From: Desulfonatronum thiodismutans
Lineage (GTDB): Bacteria; Desulfobacterota; Desulfovibrionia; Desulfovibrionales; Desulfonatronaceae
DNA: 64,000 bases
Reading direction: 5' to 3'
Assembly: GCF_000717475.1 (NCBI RefSeq)
Contig: NZ_JPIK01000023.1
Span: 27,457-91,456, forward strand
Shown here: positions 1 to 7,547 of the stretch, piece by piece
Numbering within the stretch: the stretch's first letter is position 1
Layout: each line of letters opens with the position of its first letter
Translations under genes and position numbers: made by a program
The notes under the pieces: generated by a model
What the model was told of the DNA's origin: nothing
The model's database searches: none
The model's input: the letters and a program-made list of their open reading frames with translations, nothing else

Positions 1-36
1 AATCGAGACAAGCCGGAACGCAGGTGAGTAGTTACG

Positions 37-1920
37 TTACGGTTTCAGAACCCCGGACGCCGTCATCACGAATCGACGATCCGTCACGACACCGGTCCGC
101 TCCAAACATTCCTCAGTTGGACGACCCTGCGCGTCCCAGCCCCTGATCCGGTAGTAGTCCGTCAGCAATGTTTGCATATCCTGTTCGGTAATCCGGTGTC
201 CCTTGTGCGGGCCGCTGGGCAGAGGCTCCTCCACGAAGCGCCGGGGCAGGCGCTCTTGGGACACGTCCAGGCCTTCGCGCAGATTGAAGAGGCGGGTGGT
301 GTTCCAGATCCGGCGACCAAGTTCGTCGAAAAAGCCCGGCTCCACCTCGCGGCCCGTGGCCGCGTTCAGCAGGTCGGCGTAGGTTTGAGGCGCAACGCCC
401 ATGGCCCCGAAGTCGCATTTCACCAGACAGTCCGTGCCCGCCAGATAGTCCTGCAAGGCCGCCACCAGTTCGGCCTTGCCCTCCAGGTCCAAGGCCCGGA
501 CCGGCTTGCCCCGCCATTCCATGCCCGTGGCCTCGTAGCCCACGGGGAATCCGCGCTGATGGCAGGCCCCCCGGTCCGCGGTCATATAGGCCAGGCCCAT
601 GCCCGGGGCACCGCGCGGTCCCCAGGCGGGCATTTCCAGGCCCTTGACGTGCTGGGCCAGGCTTTCCGCCTCCGGCCCCAGGACCTCGGCCGCGACCTTG
701 ACGCCCTGAGCCAGAAGACGCCCCAGTTCGCCCTGCCGGTTGGCGATCATCCGGATCAACCGTTCCACCGCCGCGACACTGCCGAAATCCAGGTCGGCCA
801 TATCCTCTAAAGAGGATTTTGCCAGCAGCCCCTTGGCCTTGGCCTCCATGGCAAAACTCACGCAAGCGCCCGTGGAGATGGAGTCGAGCCCTAGCAGATC
901 GCACAGCTTGGTCAGGTGGGCCACGGCCCGGGGGTCGCCGATGCCAAGATTGGTCCCGAGCATGGCCGCGGACTCGTACTCCACGATGTCCGTGACCATC
1001 TGGGCATGGGCTCCGGTCCGAACCGCACCCATCTGAGTGCAGGCAATGGGGCACCCGAAACAAGCCGCCCGGCTCAACCACAAGGCCCGGGACTGGCCGC
1101 CTTCACCCAGTTTCTTGGCCAAGGGCGAGGTTCCGTCACTGAAGTTGTTCGCCGGGATCAGCCCGGCCTCATTGGCAAACTCCACCGAGGCCGCGGTGCC
1201 GGAACTCATCAGGGCACGACATTCGGCGCTGTCTTGGATCTCCTGGTTCGCACGGTCCAAAGCCTGCTCGAACGCGGCCTGGTCATGAACCCGGACCAGC
1301 CGATCGCCATTGAGGGCCACGGCTTTCAGATTTTTGGCCCCCATCACTGCGCCCGCCCCGCCCCGTCCGGCCTGACGATTGAATTCGCAACAGATCAGGG
1401 CATACGGGACGTGTTCTTCTCCAGCCGGTCCGATGGACGCGATCTTGAAGCCATCGTCGTCCAGGATATCCTTGACCCGTTGGGTGGTTTCCAGGGTGTC
1501 CAGCCCCCAAAGCTCTCCCGCGGGACGCAATCGAGGGCCGTCCCGGTCCACGACCAGAATTACGAGTTCCGGCGCTTGGCCCGTGATGATCAGCCCGTCG
1601 TATCCGACGTACTTGATTTCCGAGCCGAACATTCCCCCGAAATAGGAGTCCAGGAACAGGTTGGTCAGCGGGGACTTGGTCGCGACGCAGGCCCGCATGG
1701 CCGGGGCCGGGGTTCCGGTAAGCGGGCCGGGCAGGAAGAGCAGTACGTTGTCCGGCCCCAAAGGATCGGCCCGCTCCGGAATCAGATCCAGAAGCAGCTT
1801 GGCCGCGAACCCTTTGCCGCCCAGATAGTTCTCCTGGAGCCAGTCCGGAAGAAGCACATCCTGAAACGTACCCGTGGTCAGATCCGCGTGGAGCATCACG
1901 CCCCAGGTTGCGCTGCTCAT
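37..1920 (-). CDS. aor: Aldehyde:ferredoxin oxidoreductase (tungsten enzyme)
   Basis: 627 aa. It oxidises an aldehyde to the carboxylic acid and passes electrons to ferredoxin, using tungsten (or molybdenum) bispyranopterin and one 4Fe-4S cluster; cytoplasmic. The N-terminal half has the AOR family look (GGKGFAAKLLL, FLPGPLTGTPAP, GRGGAGAVMGAKNLKA). The cluster ligands are visible as CFGCPIAC near residue 290 plus a late Cys in CLVKCDFGAM. I start at the ATG at 1920, which has AGGAGGGGC just upstream and overlaps the ferredoxin stop as ATGA, so the two are translationally coupled; an upstream in-frame start at 2109 would run through the ferredoxin gene. Substrate unknown; betaine aldehyde is possible given the choline genes next door (inference). 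Confidence 0.93.
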   Translation of the reverse strand: MSSATWGVMLHADLTTGTFQDVLLPDWLQENYLGGKGFAAKLLLDLIPERADPLGPDNVLLFLPGPLTGTPAPAMRACVATKSPLTNLFLDSYFGGMFGSEIKYVGYDGLIITGQAPELVILVVDRDGPRLRPAGELWGLDTLETTQRVKDILDDDGFKIASIGPAGEEHVPYALICCEFNRQAGRGGAGAVMGAKNLKAVALNGDRLVRVHDQAAFEQALDRANQEIQDSAECRALMSSGTAASVEFANEAGLIPANNFSDGTSPLAKKLGEGGQSRALWLSRAACFGCPIACTQMGAVRTGAHAQMVTDIVEYESAAMLGTNLGIGDPRAVAHLTKLCDLLGLDSISTGACVSFAMEAKAKGLLAKSSLEDMADLDFGSVAAVERLIRMIANRQGELGRLLAQGVKVAAEVLGPEAESLAQHVKGLEMPAWGPRGAPGMGLAYMTADRGACHQRGFPVGYEATGMEWRGKPVRALDLEGKAELVAALQDYLAGTDCLVKCDFGAMGVAPQTYADLLNAATGREVEPGFFDELGRRIWNTTRLFNLREGLDVSQERLPRRFVEEPLPSGPHKGHRITEQDMQTLLTDYYRIRGWDAQGRPTEECLERTGVVTDRRFVMTASGVLKP

Positions 1921-2378
1921 GATTGCCCCTCCTCGCCGCTTGCCGGGATTCTCGCCGATTCGAACACTTCCAGAGCCCCCGTGGGGCAAGCCCGGACGCA
2001 ACCAGGGTTGCCGTCGCACAGGTCGCACTTGAAGGCCTTGCCGCTTTTCGCGTCCAGATGGATCATGCCCAATGGGCAATATCGGCCGCACAGCCCGCAG
2101 GAAATGCACGTCTCCCGGTCAATGACCACGACCCCGGTTTCTTCATCACGGGATATCGCCTTCACCGGACAGGCCCGCAGGCACATCGGATTCGCGCACT
2201 GCTCGCAGACCACCGGAATGTGGGCCATGTTCTCCCATTTGCGCCGAATGGCCAACATGGATCTCCGCGGATTGTACCCGCCGAACACGTGCAGGGAACA
2301 GGCGGCCTGACAGAGTTGGCATCCGGTGCAGGCATCGAAGTGGGTGCGAATGAATATGGGGGGAGTTTTTTTTTGCAT
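1917..2378 (-). CDS. 4Fe-4S dicluster ferredoxin, AOR partner
   Basis: 153 aa iron-sulfur protein of the dicluster type (HycB/DmsB-like electron-transfer subunits). Cys motifs appear in the order CTGCQLCQAAC, CEQCANPMCLRAC, CISCGLCGRYC and CDLCDGNPGCVRAC, enough for about four clusters. No signal peptide, so cytoplasmic. It lies immediately upstream of the aldehyde oxidoreductase and overlaps it by 4 nt, so it most likely takes the electrons from that enzyme and links it to the quinone pool or another acceptor. Confidence 0.9.
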   Translation of the reverse strand: MQKKTPPIFIRTHFDACTGCQLCQAACSLHVFGGYNPRRSMLAIRRKWENMAHIPVVCEQCANPMCLRACPVKAISRDEETGVVVIDRETCISCGLCGRYCPLGMIHLDAKSGKAFKCDLCDGNPGCVRACPTGALEVFESARIPASGEEGQS

Positions 2379-2665
2379 GGGAGATCCTGGGTTCAGGGGT
2401 TCAACGATTCATGAATGCAAGGGATTGATGGCTGGAATACCCTCCCAGCCATGAACCGTGAACCTTTATATCTTCTCATTCTACTTCGTTTCCATCCGGA
2501 TTTTTTTCCAAATGCAGAAACAGCCAGTTTTCAATCCGGAAACGAGCAATTTTTTCTTTTGGCAATAAACTCAAGCAATTACGATAAAGCGTATATCAAT
2601 ACGCTGACGAATAATTGTGAAGAGTGACGCAGCCAAAAGAAAAAAAGGCCGTTTCCGGATGAAAA

Positions 2666-3610
2666 CTACTTCGCCATCACCGCTTCGATCACCGGCAGGG
2701 CGGGCTGACCGTCGGCCGTGGTCACGCCGTCCATCCAGCCGCGATAGATTTCCGGGTTGGCGCGTAGCCAAGCCAGACCTGCTTCCAGGGGCTCTACTGA
2801 AGAGTCTTCGTGGAGCATGTTCATGGCCTCGTTGACCATCGCGATGGGCACCAGGTAGTTGCTCAGGAACGTGGCCACGTTGGGCTGCTCCTGGTCGAAG
2901 CCGGTGCGGATGTTGATGTACACTGTGGCCGTGCCGTCGTTCTCGCCGAAGGTGGTTTCATCGCTGCCCGTAAGATAAGACATGTCGATGATCTTATTCA
3001 TCCAGTGCGGGGACCAGCCCAGAAAAACGATCCACTCCTGGTTGCGTGCAAAGTTCCGGACCTGGGTCAACATGGCCGTCTCGCTGGAGGGAATCAGCTC
3101 GAAATTTCCCAGGTTGAACATGTTTTCATTGATCATCAGATCAATGACCTCGTTGCCGTCGTTGCCTTCCTCGATGCCGTAGATCTTGTACTCCAACTTT
3201 TCCCCGAACTTGGCGATGTCCGAAAAATCGCGCAACCCAGCCTCATAGGCATAGGTGGGCACGGCCAGGGTGTACTTGGCGTTCTCCATGATCACGGAGA
3301 ACGACTCCACCTTGCCGCTCTCGAAATGAGGCTCGGCAATGCTCTGCATGGTGGGCATCCAATTGCCCAGAAAAATGTCCGCTTGGTCCGAGGCCATGGC
3401 CTGATAGGCGATGGGCACGGACAGCAGCATGCTGGAGGCGTCATAGCCGAGTTCATTCAAAAAAAACTGGGCCACCTCGGTTTTCACCGTGACGCACGTC
3501 CAGGGCACGTACACGAACCGAACTTCCTTGGAAGCGAGGGCGTTTCCGGCAAAGCCGATCATCATGACCATGGCGAAGGCCATCGCCAACTTACCTAATT
3601 TCTTGTCCAT
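2666..3610 (-). CDS. Glycine betaine/choline ABC transporter substrate-binding protein
   Basis: 314 aa periplasmic OpuAC/ProX-family protein. It begins with a signal peptide (MDKKLGKLAMAFAMVMMIGF...ALAS) followed directly by the ligand domain. Tryptophans in VPWTCV, LGNWMP and FLGWSPHWMN sit where the aromatic cage of ProX/ChoX proteins holds the trimethylammonium group. The ATG at 3610 gives a proper signal peptide; the open frame extending to 4042 is antisense-like extension inside betA and was rejected. It follows the choline dehydrogenase in the same direction with a 38-nt gap. No permease or ATPase is adjacent, so it must share a transporter encoded elsewhere. Choline is the more likely ligand from context. 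Confidence 0.88.
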   Translation of the reverse strand: MDKKLGKLAMAFAMVMMIGFAGNALASKEVRFVYVPWTCVTVKTEVAQFFLNELGYDASSMLLSVPIAYQAMASDQADIFLGNWMPTMQSIAEPHFESGKVESFSVIMENAKYTLAVPTYAYEAGLRDFSDIAKFGEKLEYKIYGIEEGNDGNEVIDLMINENMFNLGNFELIPSSETAMLTQVRNFARNQEWIVFLGWSPHWMNKIIDMSYLTGSDETTFGENDGTATVYINIRTGFDQEQPNVATFLSNYLVPIAMVNEAMNMLHEDSSVEPLEAGLAWLRANPEIYRGWMDGVTTADGQPALPVIEAVMAK

Positions 3611-3648
3611 CGATCCTCTCCTTTGGTTGGATGGTTGAAAAATTCCAA

Positions 3649-5304
3649 TTATTTCTTGACCGCGGACCCGTGCCGATAAAAGTCCACACTGGACGGCGGC
3701 AAGGGCGTGTTGCCCAGAATCGCGTCCGCGGCCTTTTCCGCGATCATCAGCACCGGAGCGCAGATGTTGCCGTTGGTGATTTCCGGCATCACCGAGGCGT
3801 CCACCACGCGCAGGTTTTTCAGCCCGTGAACCTTCAAGTCCTTGTCCACCACGGCCATGTCGTCGTAGCCCATCTTGCAGGTGCAACTGGGATGGTAGGC
3901 GCTCTCCCCTTCCCGGGCCACGAAATCCAGAACCTCCTCTTCCGTGGCAATATGCTCCCCGGGGGAAAGCTCCTTGGCCTTGAACTCGCTGAAGGCCGGC
4001 TGATTGAATATCCCGCGGGCGCATTCGATGGCCTCGACCCATTCCTTGCGGTCCTTTTCCGTGGACAGATAGTTGAACCGGATGCGCGGCGCGGTGGCCG
4101 GGTCATTGGACATCAGCCGGACCGAGCCCTTGGCGTCGCTGTACATCGGGCCGACGTGGAGCTGGTACCCATGGCCCTCGCTGGGCGCGGTGCCGTCGTA
4201 GCGGATGGCGATGGGCAGGAAATGGAACTGCAAGTTTGGATAATCGACCTCGTTGTTGCTCCGGACAAAGCCCCCGGCCTCGAAATGGTTGCTGGCCCCG
4301 ATGCCCGTGCGCCGGAACAGCCATTCCAGGCCGATCTTGGGCATGTTCCAGGGCTTGAGTGCCGGATAGAGGCTGACCGGTCGCTTGGACGCGCACTGTA
4401 TGTAGACCTCCAGGTGATCCTGCAGATTCTCGCCCACGCCCGGCAGGTCCGCGACCACGGAAACACCCTTGGACAAGAGGTGCTCCGAATTGCCGACCCC
4501 CGAAAGCTGAAGCAGTTGCGGCGAGTTGATCGCCCCCCCGCAGCAGATGATCTCTCCGGCGTAGACTTTATGCAGCTTGTCGCCCTTGCGGTATTCCACG
4601 CCCACGGCGGTGCGCCCGTCAAAAAGGATCCGGGTGGTCAGGGCCTTGCAGACCAGTTTCAGGTTGGAACGGTGCAGGGCCGGATGCAGATATCCGCGGG
4701 CCGTGCTCCAGCGATTGCCGCGATAGGTGGTGCTTTCGAATTTGCCGAACCCTTCCTGTTGAAAACCGTTCACGTCCGAGGTGATGGGATACCCGGCCTG
4801 CTGGACCGCGGCGAAAAAAGCGTCGAACAGTGGGTTCTCGCATTTCGGGGTGGTCAGGTACTGCCCGCCGGTCCTGCCCTGATAGGCGTCCGCGCCTTTC
4901 AGCCGGTATTCCATCTTTTGAAAGTATGGCAGGCAGTGGGCGTAGTCCCAGTTCTCCAGGCCCTTGATCGCTCCCCATTTTTCGTAGTCCATGGCGTTGC
5001 CGCGAATGTGGATCATCCCGTTGATCGAACTGGAGCCGCCCAGGACCTTGCCACGGGGCTGGGCGATCCGGCGGTTGTGCATGTGCTGTTCCGGCTCGGA
5101 CTCGTAGGCCCAGTTGTAAAATGTGTTGGTCAGGTTGAAGGACAAAGCCGAAGGCATGTGGATCCGGAAATCCATCTTGTGGTCCCAGCGACCAGCCTCC
5201 AAAACCAGTACGCGACGGTCCGGGTCCGCGCTCAGCCGGTTGGCCAGGATGCTCCCGGCGGTCCCGGCACCAACGATGATCACGTCATATGTTTTCTTGG
5301 ACAT
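3649..5304 (-). CDS. betA: Choline dehydrogenase, GMC oxidoreductase family
   Basis: 551 aa FAD enzyme that oxidises choline to betaine aldehyde, first step of glycine betaine synthesis or choline breakdown. The Rossmann FAD motif is at the N-terminus (YDVIIVGAGTAGSILANRL); GMC signatures follow (GGSSSINGMIHIRG, and GGAINSPQLLQLSGVG near residue 265). The C-terminus has the active-site His region YHPSCTCKMG and the closing VDASVMPEITNGN. The ATG at 5304 was chosen because AAGGAGAAACAAGAT precedes it; the ATG at 5334 has no clear ribosome site. It sits between a GntR regulator and a quaternary-amine binding protein, which supports choline over other alcohols. No betaine aldehyde dehydrogenase of the usual NAD type is in the window. 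Confidence 0.9.
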   Translation of the reverse strand: MSKKTYDVIIVGAGTAGSILANRLSADPDRRVLVLEAGRWDHKMDFRIHMPSALSFNLTNTFYNWAYESEPEQHMHNRRIAQPRGKVLGGSSSINGMIHIRGNAMDYEKWGAIKGLENWDYAHCLPYFQKMEYRLKGADAYQGRTGGQYLTTPKCENPLFDAFFAAVQQAGYPITSDVNGFQQEGFGKFESTTYRGNRWSTARGYLHPALHRSNLKLVCKALTTRILFDGRTAVGVEYRKGDKLHKVYAGEIICCGGAINSPQLLQLSGVGNSEHLLSKGVSVVADLPGVGENLQDHLEVYIQCASKRPVSLYPALKPWNMPKIGLEWLFRRTGIGASNHFEAGGFVRSNNEVDYPNLQFHFLPIAIRYDGTAPSEGHGYQLHVGPMYSDAKGSVRLMSNDPATAPRIRFNYLSTEKDRKEWVEAIECARGIFNQPAFSEFKAKELSPGEHIATEEEVLDFVAREGESAYHPSCTCKMGYDDMAVVDKDLKVHGLKNLRVVDASVMPEITNGNICAPVLMIAEKAADAILGNTPLPPSSVDFYRHGSAVKK

Positions 5305-5337
5305 ATCTTGTTTCTCCTTGGGGTTTGAATTCACATT

Positions 5338-6105
5338 TCATTGGTTTGCAGCGTTTTTTTGGAACGCCTCAACCTTCCTGCGCAAAATCATGTAATGAAA
5401 GCTGATGTAGGATTTAGCCTTGATGGGTTCGTGGCGAGCGATCTCCCGGGCCGTATGTCGCCAGTTGTCCACGATGCACTGCCGGTATTCCGCATCCTCG
5501 TACAGGGCGTTGTCCATGGAACTGAAACCGATCTGAAGAGCCTGCATGATCCACTCAAAAATCGGGTTTTCGGCCATTTTGGCGAACAACAGGTTGAGCT
5601 CCCGGTCCAGTTCGGCCAGAAGTTCCATGTTCGCCTCGTCCGCGACGGCGGCCAGGGCTTCGGCCTTGTCCTGCAGGAGTTGCTTCCGCTCCACGCTGCC
5701 GCGGGCAATGGCCAGGTCCGTAATCACGTAGTCCATGCTTTCCCGAAATTCGATCAGATGCATGGGATCGGTCTGGTTCTGCTTCAGGAACAGGGCAAAG
5801 GACTCGCTGATGCTGACAACTTCGATGTTCTTGACGTAGGCTCCGCCCTTGGCCCCCTTGTGGATCTCAATCAACCCCTTGTGCTTGAGCACCTGCAACG
5901 CTTCACGAATCACGCCACGGCCGGTCTTGAACAGGACTTGTAGTTCACGTTCGCTGGGTAATCGCTCACCGGGCTTGACCTTGCCGCCAAGCACCGCGGC
6001 TTGAATTTGCAGAGCAATGTCCTCACCAGCACGTCCGGCTTTGACAGGAGCCGAGCAGACTCCCTCCAGCCCTTCGGCTTTACCGGCACAAAATGGACGG
6101 TCCAT
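5338..6105 (-). CDS. GntR-family regulator, FadR subfamily
   Basis: 255 aa. N-terminal winged helix about residues 20-90 (LGGKVKPGERLPSERELQ, then VIREALQVLKHKGLIEIHKG), followed by an all-helical FCD ligand domain of the FadR type. It probably represses or activates the choline operon that it heads, with choline or a breakdown product as effector (inference). The start at 6105 follows AGGAGGACAGCTTA; an upstream in-frame ATG at 6147 lacks such a site. The 287-bp gap to the divergent yeeE pair would hold its own promoter and possibly its operator. Confidence 0.88.
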   Translation of the reverse strand: MDRPFCAGKAEGLEGVCSAPVKAGRAGEDIALQIQAAVLGGKVKPGERLPSERELQVLFKTGRGVIREALQVLKHKGLIEIHKGAKGGAYVKNIEVVSISESFALFLKQNQTDPMHLIEFRESMDYVITDLAIARGSVERKQLLQDKAEALAAVADEANMELLAELDRELNLLFAKMAENPIFEWIMQALQIGFSSMDNALYEDAEYRQCIVDNWRHTAREIARHEPIKAKSYISFHYMILRRKVEAFQKNAANQ

Positions 6106-6324
6106 TAAGCTGTCCTCCTGGCAAAATTTCTTAATGCTATAAATCAAAATTGAACAAAATCAGGAATAAAACCCGAAAAGGCATCACCGAATGGCCAGAC
6201 CAATCTACATGCCTTGGCATGAATGTCAACCCGAAAAGGTGCTGTAAGACTTCGCTTGTTCACCTGCTCACAAGTGGCTGGGCCGTAACGGGGCTGGACC
6301 TGATCTAGGAATGTGGTATGACCA

Positions 6325-6372
6325 TCGCAAAAGCATTCGGCTTTTGCGAAACGCCAAGCCGTGAACTTGGCG
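6325..6372 (+). promoter_or_regulatory. Two tandem hairpins in the leader of the yeeE/yedE pair
   Basis: A perfect 10-bp inverted repeat (TCGCAAAAGC, loop attcg, GCTTTTGCGA) spans 6325-6349, followed at once by a 5-bp stem CCAAG/CTTGG spanning 6354-6370. They lie just before the ribosome site GGAGG at 6381 and inside the likely 5' leader. This could be an operator, an attenuator-like switch or an mRNA-stability element. No known riboswitch class was recognised. Confidence 0.4.
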
Positions 6373-6392
6373 AACATCAAGGAGGCAGCATC

Positions 6393-6911
6393 ATGATCAA
6401 ACGTGACGGCGGATGGAGCCCATACCTGGCCGGGGGGCTCAGCGGCCTGGTCGGGGTGATGTCGGTCTGGCTGACTGGACAGTTTTTCGGTGCGTCCACG
6501 TCCTTCGTGCGCACTGCGGGGATGATCGAACAGTGGTTCAGCCCGGAACGGGTCGCCCAACTGGAGTACTTTGCCCGGGTGGTTCCCCGCATCGACTGGC
6601 AATGGATGTTCCTGGCGGGAATCGTGTTGGGGTCCCTGGTCTCGGCCTGGACCTCCGGCTCGTTCCGCTGGCAGTCCGTCCCGGACATGTGGCGGGAACG
6701 CTTCGGCCACACCCCGGTCAAGCGGGCCGTCGTCGCCTTTTCCGGCGGCATTGTGGCCATGTTCGGGGCCCGACTGGCCGACGGCTGACCCAGCGGTCAT
6801 GGGTTGAGCGGTTCGCTTCAACTGGCTGTCAGCGGTTTTGTGGCTCTGGTCTGTTTTTTTGTCGGCGGGTTGATCATGGCCCGTATTGTCTATGGAGGTG
6901 GGAAATCATGA
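6393..6911 (+). CDS. YeeE/YedE-family transporter half with in-frame UGA (putative selenocysteine)
   Basis: 172 residues if TGA at 6786-6788 is read as selenocysteine; 131 aa if it is a stop. The family (TsuA/YeeE/YedE) are membrane proteins that import thiosulfate or related sulfur species, and some have been proposed as selenium transporters. Hydrophobic segments and GASTSFVR precede the TGA, which falls in GARLADG-U-PSGHGLSG, exactly at the conserved family Cys. The frame stays open for 40 more codons, with another membrane segment (SGFVALVCFFVGGLIMARIV), and ends at TGA 6909-6911, overlapping the next ATG as ATGA. Start at 6393 has GGAGG 7 nt upstream. Alternatives are a nonsense mutation or a sequencing error; the downstream hairpin argues for selenocysteine. 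Confidence 0.8.
6786..6823 (+). other. Putative bacterial SECIS element after the in-frame UGA
   Basis: Downstream of TGA 6786-6788, positions 6803-6822 fold as GUUGAGC / GCUUCAAC with a single bulged U (6817 or 6818) and a five-base apical loop GGUUC at 6810-6814. A further G-U pair (6802/6823) extends the stem. Bacterial SECIS elements, such as that of E. coli fdhF, are short hairpins just after the UGA with a GGU apical loop and a bulged U; in fdhF the bulge is on the 5' arm, here it is on the 3' arm. The loop begins 21 nt after the UGA, inside the accepted range. It lies within the coding frame, as expected. Confidence 0.7.
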
Positions 6912-7435
6912 GCATCCTGATCTATGGACTGATCACCGGCTTCCTCTTCGGATTCCTGCTTCAGAAAGGGCGGGTGCTGCGCTACGACAAGCAACTCGGC
7001 GCACTCCGGTTGATGGACATGACCATCATCAAGTTCATGCTTTCCAGCGTGATCGTAGGCATGGTCGGCGTGTACCTGCTTCAGGATATGGGAGTGGCCA
7101 AACTCTCCGTGAAACCCCTGATGCTCGGGCCGATCATCGTCGGAGGCCTGCTTTTCGGTCTGGGTTGGGGCCTGTTGGGGTATTGCCCGGGCACCTCCAT
7201 GGGGGCCCTGGGCGAGGGGCGCTGGGACGCGCTGTGGGGCATCCTGGGGATGATCGTCGGCGGAGGGCTCTTTGCCGAAGCCTATCCCTGGCTGCGGTCC
7301 ACGGTGTACACTTGGGGCGACTACGGACGCCTGACCTTGCCGGAAATGCTCGGCGTCAGCCATTGGCTGATCATTCCGGTATTCATTGTCGGCGCGATCC
7401 TGCTTTTTCGATGGTTTGAACGCAAGGGGCTTTAG
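6908..7435 (+). CDS. YeeE/YedE-family transporter, second half
   Basis: 175 aa membrane protein with about four to five hydrophobic helices. It carries the second conserved family motif, GLGWGLLGYCPGTSMGALGEG, with the Cys that is thought to relay the sulfur atom in TsuA/YeeE. In single-chain members both cysteine motifs lie in one protein; here the transporter is split, and the partner motif sits in the preceding gene. The ATG overlaps that gene's final TGA (ATGA), so the two halves are probably made in equal amounts and assemble together. GGAGGTGGGAAATC precedes the start. Confidence 0.88.
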   Translation: MSILIYGLITGFLFGFLLQKGRVLRYDKQLGALRLMDMTIIKFMLSSVIVGMVGVYLLQDMGVAKLSVKPLMLGPIIVGGLLFGLGWGLLGYCPGTSMGALGEGRWDALWGILGMIVGGGLFAEAYPWLRSTVYTWGDYGRLTLPEMLGVSHWLIIPVFIVGAILLFRWFERKGL

Positions 7436-7486
7436 CCCTTCCCCTTCCGGGCGCAAATTCACTTTTGCGCCTGGAAGGGAAAAGGG
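7436..7486 (+). terminator. Long stem-loop after the YeeE/YedE pair
   Basis: A strong inverted repeat follows the second transporter half: the arm CCTTCCGGGCGCAAA (with upstream CCCTTCC) pairs with TTTGCGCCTGGAAGG around the loop TTCACT. The stem is long and nearly perfect, but no clear T run follows, so it may be a processed or stabilising 3' structure rather than a classic terminator. Confidence 0.5.
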
Positions 7487-7547
7487 ATAGGTTCGGCTTC
7501 CAACACAACGATTCCCTTCAACGTTCGCTTTACCATTCCCAACACGC

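Noticed and set aside
3631..5328. Very long open frame antisense to the choline dehydrogenase gene
   Set aside because: Mirror frame caused by the GC-rich codon pattern of betA; its translation matches no family. The same holds for long mirror frames opposite uvrC and rnr.
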